From GH45 sp046704385 (GTDB taxonomy: Bacteria; Bacteroidota; Bacteroidia; Bacteroidales; SZUA-534): a DNA stretch of 64,000 nucleotides. The notes below the pieces were generated by a model. The model was given only the letters and a program-made list of their open reading frames with translations, ran no database searches and had not been told where the DNA came from. Below, in pieces: positions 9,419-17,719 of the stretch (position 1 is the stretch's first letter; every line of letters starts with the position of its first letter). A program made the translations under genes and the position numbers. The stretch spans positions 186,001-250,000 of the forward strand of contig JBJKSB010000041.1 in the NCBI GenBank assembly GCA_046704385.1. Reading direction: 5' to 3'.

Positions 9419-10675
9419 ATGAGAAGAAGCATGGGCAAAAGATTTTTAACGTTCGTTATTCTTTTAGGAATCAGGATTTTATATGCTGAAAATTTACCCC
9501 ATAATATTGTTGTAGCAAAAGATGGCACCGGTAATTTTGCTTCGGTTTCTGAAGCTATTGAATCACTGCCCATGTATTGTTACGAAAGGGTTACCATCTT
9601 TATAAAAAATGGCACATATAATGAAAAAATAAAGATCGATCGTGATTATGTGACCCTTATTGGTGAAGATCGAGATAGTACCCGTATTGAATTTAATCAA
9701 TTACGTGAAGACTGGAATAAAAACAGGGACGATATAGGACCGGCGGTAGTGAATATCTTTGCAGACAATATTATTATTAAAAATCTGACTATTGAAAATA
9801 CCCAGCCACAAATCGGACCGCATGCATTTGCAATTTATGGAACGGGCACACGGACCATTTTACAAAACTGTAAGGTATTGAGCAAAGGAGGTGATACCGT
9901 TTCGTTGTGGGATTATAAAACCGGAATGTATTATCACGACAGCTGTTATTTTCAAGGCGCAGTGGATTTTGTGTGTCCGCGCGGATGGTGTTTTATTTCA
10001 AATTCAACATTTTACGAGGTGAAAAACACGGCAGCGGTATGGCATGCGGCACCAACCAATTCCAACCAGAAATTTGTTCTGGAAAATTGCGATTTCCAGG
10101 GAGCGGATAGTTTTTACCTGGCCCGGCATCATTACGATGCGCAGTTTTACTTTCTGAATTGTACCTTTCCGGCTTTAATGCGCAACAAGCCGGTGGAACA
10201 TGTAATGAATATGAAAGAACCGGAGAAAAACAGGCCGTACTTATACGGCGACCGATATTATTTTCATCATTGCTCAAGAGCGGTAAGTAATTATTCCTGG
10301 TTTGCCGATAATGAAAATAGCTGGCCCAATCATACCACACCCGACAGCATTACTCCGGTATGGACATTCGATTACCAATGGAACCCAACGGATACAACCG
10401 AGTTAAAAATTGCCCGGATGGAATATGAAAATGGATCGCTTTACCTCTGGTTTAACGAATTGGTAATGGCGGTTGATGAACCGGAAATAGTATCGGCATT
10501 TGGTGTACATTTTAAGTATTTTTCCGGGAGCGGCCGCGACAGACTTGAATTTAAAAGTAACCAGGAGTTTGACAGGAATGACTTAACCAAAACGTTCAAA
10601 TTAGTAAAAGGAAACATTCAGAACATTACAGCGACAGTAAATCCCCGGAAAGCAAACAGACTCATAATCCAGTAA
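9419..10675 (+). CDS. Divergent pectinesterase-like (CE8-fold) secreted protein
   Basis: The 418 residues have a signal peptide and a CE8-type beta-helix beginning NIVVAKDGTGNFASVSEAIESLP. The two catalytic Asp residues (GGDTVS, Asp159; VDFVCP, Asp183) and the Arg (LARHH, Arg236) align with the classical sites, but the surrounding motifs are replaced: QAVALR by HAFAIY, QDTYY by GDTVS, DFIFG by DFVCP, LGRPW by LARHH. It probably remains a carbohydrate esterase of unusual specificity. A C-terminal beta domain (about 330-418) replaces any T9SS tail. The start may be ATG 9419 or the internal ATG at 9431. A decayed copy of its C-terminus lies at 13676-13802. Confidence 0.72.
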   Translation: MRRSMGKRFLTFVILLGIRILYAENLPHNIVVAKDGTGNFASVSEAIESLPMYCYERVTIFIKNGTYNEKIKIDRDYVTLIGEDRDSTRIEFNQLREDWNKNRDDIGPAVVNIFADNIIIKNLTIENTQPQIGPHAFAIYGTGTRTILQNCKVLSKGGDTVSLWDYKTGMYYHDSCYFQGAVDFVCPRGWCFISNSTFYEVKNTAAVWHAAPTNSNQKFVLENCDFQGADSFYLARHHYDAQFYFLNCTFPALMRNKPVEHVMNMKEPEKNRPYLYGDRYYFHHCSRAVSNYSWFADNENSWPNHTTPDSITPVWTFDYQWNPTDTTELKIARMEYENGSLYLWFNELVMAVDEPEIVSAFGVHFKYFSGSGRDRLEFKSNQEFDRNDLTKTFKLVKGNIQNITATVNPRKANRLIIQ

Positions 10676-10922
10676 AACCCTCTGTATTTATTTTATCTCG
10701 AATTAGGTTTTAAAAAATTATACCGAATTAAATTCATAAACTTGTACTATGTTTGGTATAAAAATGAAATATTTATTTGCATACAGTCCTTTGCGAAAGA
10801 GTCTGTTCTGCTTTAAATTACATCAGACAAAATTATATTAGGAAATTAAATCCGGGAAAGGCCATGGTCATATTTAAAACATCCACATCTCTCACACAAT
10901 ATTATTTTGTTGTAAAATTAAA

Positions 10923-12044
10923 ATGAGCCAGATGCTTTTAATTATCATTAACATAATAACCCTTTTTCAGATTATTTTCTTTACTGCATTTTTATTTTTT
11001 AAAAGAAGAAATCGTTTGTCTAACAAGCTGTTAATAGGCTTTTTGATTTCTCAGGGACTTATATATATCAACAATTTAGGCTTTTTGTTTTATGATTTCT
11101 TCTACAAAAACCTGCCCCATTTGTTCTATATAGGCGAACCATTTATATTCCTTTGGGCTCCTTTCCTATACCTGTATATACGCTCATTAACTAATAGCGA
11201 CTTTAAAATGAGCCGGAAACAATTGCCTCATTTTCTTCCTTTTTTTACTGCCTTTGTTTTTTTATTCATCACAGTCTATATTCATAGAGCCGAAACCAAA
11301 CGACTAATTCTCCGAACCCATGATATTGGCCTGTTTTCCGACATTTGGAATTCGGTATGTCACATCCAAATCATGGTTTATGTTATTGTTTCCATTATTC
11401 ATTTGAATCGTTTTGCAGTACGACTGAAAAATAATTATTCCAGCATTGAAAAAATCAACCTTTCCTGGTTAAGGGTCATATTGTACTGTTATATTGTTGC
11501 ATGGGTTATAGCCTTGTCACATTTAGTCAGAAGGTGGATTCTTGTTGAGACACCTGAAATTTTCACTATAACGGTATACTTGTTCTTCCTAGCCTTTTTT
11601 AATATTATTGTATTCAAAGCGCTTACTACTCCTGAAATTTTCTTTAGTCAGAATATACCTGTAGCGGAGAAGAAAAAATCATTATCGGAGAACAAAAGAA
11701 AGCAGTACCTTGAAAAAGTGGAAAAGTACGTAATTGACAACAAGGCCTATCTTTCGCCAACCATCAGCCTGAGCGAATTGGCTGAAATGGTGGAAATTCC
11801 TCCCCGTTCCCTTTCGGAAGTATTGAATCAATCGCTGAACCAGAGTTTCTTCGATTTTATTAATAAATACAGAATTGATGAAGCAGAAAAATTGCTGTTA
11901 AGTACGGATGACGATTCAATAACTGTTTCGGAGGTTATTTGGGATGTGGGATTTAACAGTAAATCAGCGTTTTATAATGCTTTTAAAAAACACAAAGGAT
12001 ATTCTCCTGCCCGGTTAAAACAAATTCGTAATACAGGTTTTTAA
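10923..12044 (+). CDS. Membrane-anchored AraC-family transcriptional regulator
   Basis: The 373 residues have about six or seven hydrophobic helices in the first 235 residues (starting LLIIINIITLFQIIFFTAFLF), then a basic linker and a C-terminal AraC HTH pair (about 265-373): LSELAEMVEIPPRSLSEVLN is the first HTH, and VSEVIWDVGFNSKSAFYNAFKKHKGYSPARL fits the AraC signature. It is a DNA-binding regulator tethered to the inner membrane, probably sensing an envelope or substrate signal. Its position after the pectinases suggests that it controls them; this is inferred from position only. A 247-base gap separates it from the CE8-like gene. Confidence 0.8.
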   Translation: MSQMLLIIINIITLFQIIFFTAFLFFKRRNRLSNKLLIGFLISQGLIYINNLGFLFYDFFYKNLPHLFYIGEPFIFLWAPFLYLYIRSLTNSDFKMSRKQLPHFLPFFTAFVFLFITVYIHRAETKRLILRTHDIGLFSDIWNSVCHIQIMVYVIVSIIHLNRFAVRLKNNYSSIEKINLSWLRVILYCYIVAWVIALSHLVRRWILVETPEIFTITVYLFFLAFFNIIVFKALTTPEIFFSQNIPVAEKKKSLSENKRKQYLEKVEKYVIDNKAYLSPTISLSELAEMVEIPPRSLSEVLNQSLNQSFFDFINKYRIDEAEKLLLSTDDDSITVSEVIWDVGFNSKSAFYNAFKKHKGYSPARLKQIRNTGF

Positions 12045-12169
12045 TATAATAATAGTGATCTGGTATTCATAAAATGTTTCCTTCTTTCAGCGCTGCGTAA
12101 AATTCAGGACTTGTTTCAGATATATTTTTTCTTCATTCGCTTAAAAAATTTATCAAACATTATAAAATC

Positions 12170-13669
12170 ATGAAAAAAGTTAATGTTATTCTAATCCTTA
12201 ATCTGTGTTTTTTATTTTTAGTAAATCATGCGGTTCTTAATGCACAGAACGGAGTTGTTTGGAAATTTCAAACAAAAGGGATGATTACATCATCGCCCGT
12301 TATTGCTGATGGAAAAGTTTACTTTGGTAGTGACGATTCCTGCTTATACTGCCGAAATGCCCTAACTGGTGATTCTGTCTGGAGTTACAAAACGAATACC
12401 CCTATTCTTTCAATTCCGGTTATAAGTAAAGGCATGATTTTTTTTGAGAGTGGAAATAATCTTTATGCCCTGAATGCCGAATCGGGAAATGAAATCTGGA
12501 AATTTGTTCCGGAATTTGATACTCTGGCCGGTAAAATCGATCCCTGGGATTATCACCATTCGTCGCCTTTTGTAGATGATACAATGGTATATTATGGCTG
12601 TGGCAATGGAAAAGTGTATGGTTTAGCGATAGCTGGTGGAACGGTTGCAGCACAGTATTCCACGGTAAATAATTCAGCGGTTCGCAGTACTCCATCTGTA
12701 AAAGGCGGAATACTTTATTTTGGCGACTGGCATAGTCGTTTATATGCTTTTAATTTGAAAGCAAACGATACACTCTGGACTATTATTGAAACTTCCAACC
12801 CCTTACCTTATGCGACATTTGGAGCATTTGTTACCGGATTCACTTTCTATAATGATTTGCTATTTGCCGGGGCAAGAAATAATACGGTCAGGGCTGTTGA
12901 TATTAAAACCGGTAATGATGTCTGGTCCATATATGATAATTCAGGGTCGTGGATGCCGGGTGATCCGGTCATATATGATACGATTTTGTATATAGGGGGT
13001 TCAGATAACAAGTCATTTTGGGCCCTAAATGCAAATACCGGCGAGAAAATATGGACTTACCTTGCAGGGCAGAATATTTTCAGTAAACCTATTGTCTGTA
13101 AAAATTATATTTTTTTTACGAGTGGTAATGGTGGAACTTATGACCTACCTAATCCTAATAGCAGTGGATACCTGCATTTAATAAACAGGAGTACGGGTAC
13201 ATTAGTCAATAAATTTAGGGTAAACGGGAGTATCTTTTCATCTCCGGTAATAAGCGATGGAATAATATATTTCGGATCAAACGACAGCACATTGTATGCC
13301 ATTGATTCTGCCTATCTGTTCCGGCCTATTCCCTACTTAAGTTTCCCGACACAAAAATCTGTTTTATTAGGCAAAATTTATCGCGATACAACCGTAAATA
13401 TTATCTTACGAAACAAGGGTGATATTGCTGATACCTTGTTAATTGATGTTACCTGTAATAAAACGATTACTAAAAGCATATATAATATCTCAGATGAAAC
13501 AATAATTATTGGAGCTCTCGACTCGTGTACCTTACAGGTAACCATTCATCCTAAAAACCTGGCACCCGATAATTATGAACTAAAAGTGAGTTTTAATTCT
13601 CATGAAATCAACTGGTTAGACCTATCAAAAAAAATTATCTTTAATATTCCAATAGCGACGTTTAAGTAA
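12170..13669 (+). CDS. Secreted PQQ-like beta-propeller protein
   Basis: The 499 residues start with a signal peptide (ending LNAQ). At least seven propeller blades follow with the repeating pattern SSPVIADGKVYFGSDDxxLYxxNALTGDxVWSY, with variants such as LYALNAESGNEIWKF and FWALNANTGEKIWTY. The last 110 residues (PIPYLSFPTQKSVLLGKIYRDTTVNI) look like an Ig/ASH-type beta domain. Such propellers usually mediate binding, and nothing identifies a quinoprotein dehydrogenase. It follows the AraC gene by 125 bases in the same direction. Function unknown; substrate or surface-complex binding is possible. Confidence 0.68.
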   Translation: MKKVNVILILNLCFLFLVNHAVLNAQNGVVWKFQTKGMITSSPVIADGKVYFGSDDSCLYCRNALTGDSVWSYKTNTPILSIPVISKGMIFFESGNNLYALNAESGNEIWKFVPEFDTLAGKIDPWDYHHSSPFVDDTMVYYGCGNGKVYGLAIAGGTVAAQYSTVNNSAVRSTPSVKGGILYFGDWHSRLYAFNLKANDTLWTIIETSNPLPYATFGAFVTGFTFYNDLLFAGARNNTVRAVDIKTGNDVWSIYDNSGSWMPGDPVIYDTILYIGGSDNKSFWALNANTGEKIWTYLAGQNIFSKPIVCKNYIFFTSGNGGTYDLPNPNSSGYLHLINRSTGTLVNKFRVNGSIFSSPVISDGIIYFGSNDSTLYAIDSAYLFRPIPYLSFPTQKSVLLGKIYRDTTVNIILRNKGDIADTLLIDVTCNKTITKSIYNISDETIIIGALDSCTLQVTIHPKNLAPDNYELKVSFNSHEINWLDLSKKIIFNIPIATFK

Positions 13670-13675
13670 CCATCC

Positions 13676-13802
13676 TTGGGCGGCCTTAACAGCCTGGAAT
13701 TTAAATGCAATCAGGACTTTTTAGAGTAATGACCTAACAAAATCATTTGAATTAATTAATGGTAAAATTCAAAATATTATTACCATAATAAATCAGCGCT
13801 GA
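13676..13802 (+). pseudogene. Decayed remnant of a CE8-like gene C-terminus
   Basis: Two frames carry parts of one homologous peptide: LGGLNSLEFKCNQDF (from 13676) and, after a +1 shift near 13719-13728, NDLTKSFELINGKIQNI to a stop at 13800-13802. They match GSGRDRLEFKSNQEF and NDLTKTFKLVKGNIQNI at the C-terminus of the CE8-like protein at 9419-10675. The similarity is also plain at base level (shared AATTTAAA, CAGGA and AATGAC blocks). The fragment begins directly after the propeller gene's stop, so the body of a second CE8-like gene has been lost or replaced. Confidence 0.75.
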
Positions 13803-13874
13803 TTGAAGAAGATACTATTTCATTAATACGCAGGTTTAAATAATTTATTCCGGAATTTGGCTAATTGTACGGAA

Positions 13875-13916
13875 TCTGAAAGGGGTTTGTTTGTTTCCAT
13901 ACAAACCCTTTCCAGA
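13875..13916. terminator. Putative terminator hairpin after the propeller gene
   Basis: Arms TCTGAAAGGGGTTTGT (13875-13890) and ACAAACCCTTTCCAGA (13901-13916) pair almost perfectly around a 10-base loop. It lies between a + strand gene and a - strand gene, so it may stop transcription from either side. The T-tract is poor. Confidence 0.5.
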
Positions 13917-14049
13917 TTTATTGGAAAAATGGAAAACACATAATAAACGAGTCCATTTTTCCAAAATTCCAGTATTCCTCAAATACAAATTGGTTAAAAT
14001 TCGCAACAATTCATTTTATAACAATTGCATTTGATAGACTCGCGTTAAT

Positions 14050-15054
14050 TTATTTTGGTGCTATTTCCAATACCATAAAAGATCCCGGTTTTGCTTTAGG
14101 TCTCCGTTGCCCTTCGACGCGTGGTTCAAATTCTGCTGTGGGTAAAAAGATATGATGCGTTTTAGGATCGACACAAATAGTTCGTGCACCTTGTTGAGTT
14201 GGAACAGATGCAAGTACCGTAAACTGATCGCCATTTTCTTGCACAACCGTTAAAGTACCTTCGCCATTTGAACTGTAAGCTCTTCCCAACCCACCATCAA
14301 AACCGGCTCCATCAGTGTGGCCTCCAATAGGTAAGGTTGTGATAACTTTTTCTGTTTTCAGGTCGAAAACCGTCATTAATTTATTGCCGCAAACGCTAAA
14401 AAGTTTCTGGTGTTCAAAATCTGCTGCAAGTCCGCTGGGTTCTTCTCCCGGGGCTATCGACCAACTTTTCAGCACTTTCAATGCTTTTGAATCTATGCAG
14501 GTAATTAACGATTTATCTTCAATATTCACATAAACTTTTCCATGCCCATCCGCTGCCGAAAATTCGGGTTTGCCTTCGAGGGCAATGGTGGCCACCACTT
14601 TATGGGTGACGGCATCAATAACGGTTGCATCCGAACTGCGCCCATTGAAAGCAAATACTTTATTGCTGAACGGATCAAATAAAATAGCATCGGGATTGGC
14701 CCCGGTCGATTTCACCTTATCAATAACCTTATCAGTATTTAAATTAAAAACTATAATCATCGAATCTCTTCCACTCGAAATAAATCCCTGATTAAGTTTT
14801 TCGGCCAATGCAATTCCATGAACCCCGTTTAATCCGTCAATGGTTGCCGCCAACTTTCCTGATTTAGTGTCAACAATTTGAACAACGCTTCCATGCGAAA
14901 CATATAAACGCCCATTGGAATCAATGGATAAATAATCCCAAAATCCATCATCTCCGGGAATACTGATTTTTTTAACGATGGAATACGAACTGGTTTCCTG
15001 TGCGGAGCTGAATAGAGCAGCCACAAGACATGCTAAAAAAAAGAATGTTTTCAT
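14050..15054 (-). CDS. YncE-like secreted beta-propeller protein
   Basis: The 334 residues have a signal peptide (MKTFFFLACLVAALFSSAQ) followed by repeats of the YVTN/YncE type: GRLYVSHGSVVQIVDTKSGKLAATI, NKVFAFNGRSSDATVIDAVTHKVVATI, QKLFSVCGNKLMTVFDLKTEKVITTL. This is the 40-residue propeller family, and length suits one seven-bladed propeller. Periplasmic or surface binding role; no enzymatic residues can be pointed to. It is a single gene on the - strand, followed by the shared hairpin at 13875-13916. Confidence 0.75.
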   Translation of the reverse strand: MKTFFFLACLVAALFSSAQETSSYSIVKKISIPGDDGFWDYLSIDSNGRLYVSHGSVVQIVDTKSGKLAATIDGLNGVHGIALAEKLNQGFISSGRDSMIIVFNLNTDKVIDKVKSTGANPDAILFDPFSNKVFAFNGRSSDATVIDAVTHKVVATIALEGKPEFSAADGHGKVYVNIEDKSLITCIDSKALKVLKSWSIAPGEEPSGLAADFEHQKLFSVCGNKLMTVFDLKTEKVITTLPIGGHTDGAGFDGGLGRAYSSNGEGTLTVVQENGDQFTVLASVPTQQGARTICVDPKTHHIFLPTAEFEPRVEGQRRPKAKPGSFMVLEIAPK

Positions 15055-15301
15055 TATGAATTAAATTTAATTAGATTAAGCAAGAAACCCAGGTCTTTTT
15101 AAGGACCAACTTTCGAAGTTACCTAATATTGGAATACGTTATTACCAAATTGTGATTTTTGTTGCTAAAATGTCATGTTTATATATTAATTATAAGCACC
15201 CTTTGCCCTGTCAGGCATTTCCCTCAGAGAAGGAAAATGCTAAATAACAAGACCGCATCAATTATAAATGGTCTGGATTATTTGAGACAATAAAAATTTT
15301 A

Positions 15302-16024
15302 TTAGTTTGAATAACTTAGCAGTTCATCGATACTCCATGAATTATCAACTTTTTCCTTATACTGAACAAAAATATGTGGAGGGGCCACAGTGAAGTATAA
15401 ATAATAAATGTCGGGAGCAAACCACGATTGCCATCCGCCCACCGATAAGGCAAGCACATAACACTCATAAGTTCCGGCTTTCACGGTGACAGTTTCCCGT
15501 TTTACCTCGGCCAGGTTCATGGTTAACACATCGCCATAAGCGTACATATAAGTTTTAAATGAGAGTTTTTTGTCTGGCTGGTCGAATGGAAAACCCCGAA
15601 AAGAGAAATAGTAGGCCAATGGGGAATAAATATTGGTTTCGTCAGTGGTCACTGTTTTATCGGTATTTTTTTCTGCATTATAAAAATGGACGGTGTTGCC
15701 GTTTTTTTCATACGACTGAATAACTTTCCCGGTCCGCAAATCGGTGCGCTTCTCCGAAATGGTAGTTAAATCATTGTATTTTAAAATGATATCATTGGCA
15801 AAAAAACCACCCTCATTTGCATGAACCTTATACACCTTTCCTCCGTTTTGTTCAGTCAACGAGACATCTATTTTTGAGTTAGCCCGGCCAATTGATGGAT
15901 CAACCAATTCATTAATTTCAAACGATTCTTTGGCAGGAATTCCGGGGTTTTTTAAAACCGGCTGGGCGGGACTCATAAATCCAATGGAGGAAAGGGACAG
16001 AAAGAATAACAGCTTTTTAACCAT
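15302..16024 (-). CDS. DUF3108-like secreted protein
   Basis: The 240 residues begin with a signal peptide (about 1-20, ending SPAQ). The second half shows the DUF3108 pattern: the motif TYMYAYGDVLTMNLAEVKRETV leads into AGTYECYVLALSVGGWQSWFAPDIYYLYF and ends in a basic strand. Family members are periplasmic beta-rich proteins of unknown role. The gene lies between tRNA(CAU) and the YncE-like gene, with no obvious operon partner. Confidence 0.5.
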   Translation of the reverse strand: MVKKLLFFLSLSSIGFMSPAQPVLKNPGIPAKESFEINELVDPSIGRANSKIDVSLTEQNGGKVYKVHANEGGFFANDIILKYNDLTTISEKRTDLRTGKVIQSYEKNGNTVHFYNAEKNTDKTVTTDETNIYSPLAYYFSFRGFPFDQPDKKLSFKTYMYAYGDVLTMNLAEVKRETVTVKAGTYECYVLALSVGGWQSWFAPDIYYLYFTVAPPHIFVQYKEKVDNSWSIDELLSYSN

Positions 16025-16118
16025 GGTTTTTAATCAAAGAAACAACCTTAAAAAATAAATGTTTTCATGGGTATCAAAATTCGTGCTATAAAGAAGAAGA
16101 AAAGGTAATATGGTAAAA

Positions 16119-16154
16119 ATAAAAAAGGCACCCAAGTTTACCCTGAATGCCTTT
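16119..16154 (-). terminator. Rho-independent terminator of the tRNA(CAU) gene
   Basis: Read on the - strand, AAAGGCA (16154-16148) pairs with TGCCTTT (16130-16124) and a T-run follows immediately. It begins two bases after the tRNA 3' end, the expected place for its terminator. Confidence 0.75.
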
Positions 16155-16155
16155 G

Positions 16156-16230
16156 TGGGCCCAGCTGGGCTCGAACCAGCGACCCCCTGATTATGAGTCA
16201 GGTGCTACTAACCAACTGAGCTATGGGCCC
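16156..16230 (-). tRNA. tRNA with anticodon CAU (Met or Ile2)
   Basis: A full cloverleaf reads on the - strand: acceptor GGGCCCA/TGGGCCC plus discriminator A, anticodon arm CCTGA-CTCATAA-TCAGG, T-arm GCTGG-TTCGAGC-CCAGC, no encoded CCA. The D-arm reads GCTC AGTTGGTTA GTAGC, with one extra T compared with the usual GAGC, giving a bulge and a 75-base gene. Anticodon CAU can be elongator Met, or Ile2 after lysidine modification by TilS; the acceptor stem does not settle this. It is not initiator-like. Confidence 0.85.
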
Positions 16231-16286
16231 TAAATATTTTGTACTAACCAATATTTAGTTAATTATCCAAACCTATTAAGAACATT

Positions 16287-16339
16287 GCGACCCTCCCGAT
16301 GTGAATCGGGATGCTACTAACCAACTGAGCTATGGGCCC
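16287..16339 (-). pseudogene. Truncated tRNA(CAU) duplicate (pseudo-tRNA)
   Basis: A 49-base exact repeat (16203-16251 and 16312-16360) covers the tRNA's acceptor 5' strand, D-arm and 5' flank. In this second copy the anticodon arm is CCCGA-TTCACA-TCGGG: the stem differs from the intact tRNA by a compensatory T:A to C:G change, but the loop has only six bases. GGGTCGC of the variable region is still recognisable; the T-arm and acceptor 3' strand are missing. It cannot form a functional tRNA. The rest of the 16231-16534 gap holds nothing else recognisable. Confidence 0.75.
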
Positions 16340-16534
16340 TAAATATTTTGTACTAACCAAATAGTTTAAATAGTATTCTTTTTTAAGAACGTTTGAGTAT
16401 AACTCAATCCCAAATTTTTGGGAGTGCAATTTTACGCAATTGTTAAATATTTCCCAAATAATTTGCCCGTTTTTTAACTCGAAACAGATTAATGAACCTT
16501 AGGCTTATCATAAAACCGAATACTTATTTTCCAT

Positions 16535-17644
16535 TCAATGTTTTTTGTATTCTGTAAACAACGACAAAATCCCTTCCTTCGATGCCGGACAAATCCCTCT
16601 TTCTGTGATTAATCCGGAAATGAATCTCGCCGGGGTAACATCAAACCCATAGTTGGCCACCTGGGTTTGTTCGGGCATTAATAATGCATTTTGGGATTTT
16701 CCGTCTACCAGGCATTCCATTTCGCGGACTTCCTCACCACCTCGTTCCTCAATAATAATATCCTTGCCGTTTTCCAGGTCAAAATCAATGGTTGAGGAGG
16801 GCAATGCCACGTAAAAGGGAATGGAATTATCGTGTGCTGCCAGCGCTTTTAAATAGGTTCCAATTTTGTTGGCAACATCACCATTAATGGTAGTTCGGTC
16901 GCTACCCACAATAACCATATCAACCATTCCATGTTGCATCAGATGCCCACCGGTATTATCGGCAATTACCGTACACGGAACACCGGCTTTTTCAAGTTCC
17001 CAGGCAGTAAGCCGGGCCCCCTGGTTTCGGGGACGGGTTTCATCAACCCAAACATGAACCGGAATCCCTTTTGAATGTGCCTTATAAATTGGCGCAAGGG
17101 CTGTACCCCAGTCTACACAGGCCAGCCAACCGGCATTACAATGTGTTAAAAAATGAACAGGTTGCGATCTTTTTTTCTGATACAAATTTTCAATAATTGT
17201 CAATCCATTATCACCTATCAGGCTGCAATTCTCAATTTCCTGTTTTTCGGTTTTCCGGGCCAATTCAAGTGATAGCTTAGTTAATTGGGAGTTATTTGTT
17301 GTTGAAAGCAAAACAGAAGTAATTTTATCGACAACAAATTCCAGGTTTACTGCTGTTGGCCTTGCCGATTTAAGATATCGGGCCGTTTTGTTAAGAACGT
17401 CTTTTGATAAGTTTTCCGGGTTATTCTGCAGCGCCAGATAAATTCCATAAGCAGCGGTTACTCCAATCAAAGGGGCTCCCCTGACTATCATTTCTTTAAT
17501 CGCCAGAAATGAATCTTCTACAGAGGTTAATTGTAGCACCTCGAACGCAAAAGGGAGCTTTCGCTGATCGATTACAAAAACTTTGTTTTCACTCTGATTA
17601 TACCAAATGGACTGATAAGGTTTTTCATTTACCAACATAGACAT
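16535..17644 (-). CDS. mtnA: S-methyl-5-thioribose-1-phosphate isomerase
   Basis: Converts 5-methylthioribose-1-phosphate to 5-methylthioribulose-1-phosphate in methylthioadenosine salvage. The 369 residues carry the eIF2B-like fold signatures of MtnA: IVRGAPLIGVTAAYG, LTHCNAG (catalytic Cys), VDETRPRNQGARLTAWEL, VIADNTGGHLM and VIVGSDRTTINGDVANKIGTYLKA (catalytic Asp in GSDR). Length is typical. The gene stands alone, divergent from a HAD phosphatase across about 75 bases; mtnP, mtnK and mtnB are not in the window. The start at 17644 could also be the ATG two codons in. Confidence 0.93.
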   Translation of the reverse strand: MSMLVNEKPYQSIWYNQSENKVFVIDQRKLPFAFEVLQLTSVEDSFLAIKEMIVRGAPLIGVTAAYGIYLALQNNPENLSKDVLNKTARYLKSARPTAVNLEFVVDKITSVLLSTTNNSQLTKLSLELARKTEKQEIENCSLIGDNGLTIIENLYQKKRSQPVHFLTHCNAGWLACVDWGTALAPIYKAHSKGIPVHVWVDETRPRNQGARLTAWELEKAGVPCTVIADNTGGHLMQHGMVDMVIVGSDRTTINGDVANKIGTYLKALAAHDNSIPFYVALPSSTIDFDLENGKDIIIEERGGEEVREMECLVDGKSQNALLMPEQTQVANYGFDVTPARFISGLITERGICPASKEGILSLFTEYKKH

Positions 17645-17661
17645 TTTAATTTACATTCATG

Positions 17662-17701
17662 CAAATATATCCATTCATATCAAGCTTAGTTATTATATTT
17701 G
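17662..17701. promoter_or_regulatory. Back-to-back Bacteroidota -7 elements for mtnA and the HAD gene
   Basis: TATATTTG occurs on the - strand at 17669-17662, 18 bases before the mtnA start, and on the + strand at 17694-17701, 19 bases before the HAD start. Both fit TAnnTTTG exactly. Neither has a clear -33 TTG at 19 bases, so promoter strength is uncertain. Confidence 0.5.
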
Positions 17702-17719
17702 CGCTTTAATTTTTTCAGC

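Noticed and set aside
9993..10340. 115-codon open frame on the - strand inside the CE8-like gene
   Set aside because: Lies wholly within a well-supported gene, has no recognisable domain and no promoter.
12170..13669. PQQ-dependent dehydrogenase
   Set aside because: Only propeller repeats are visible; no catalytic Asp or disulfide motif of quinoprotein dehydrogenases, and the C-terminus is an Ig-like domain.
1..13669. SusC/SusD pair within the pectin cluster
   Set aside because: No TonB-dependent receptor or SusD-like frame is present; the cluster may continue to the left.
16287..16339. A second functional tRNA
   Set aside because: No T-arm or acceptor 3' strand, and the anticodon loop has six bases.
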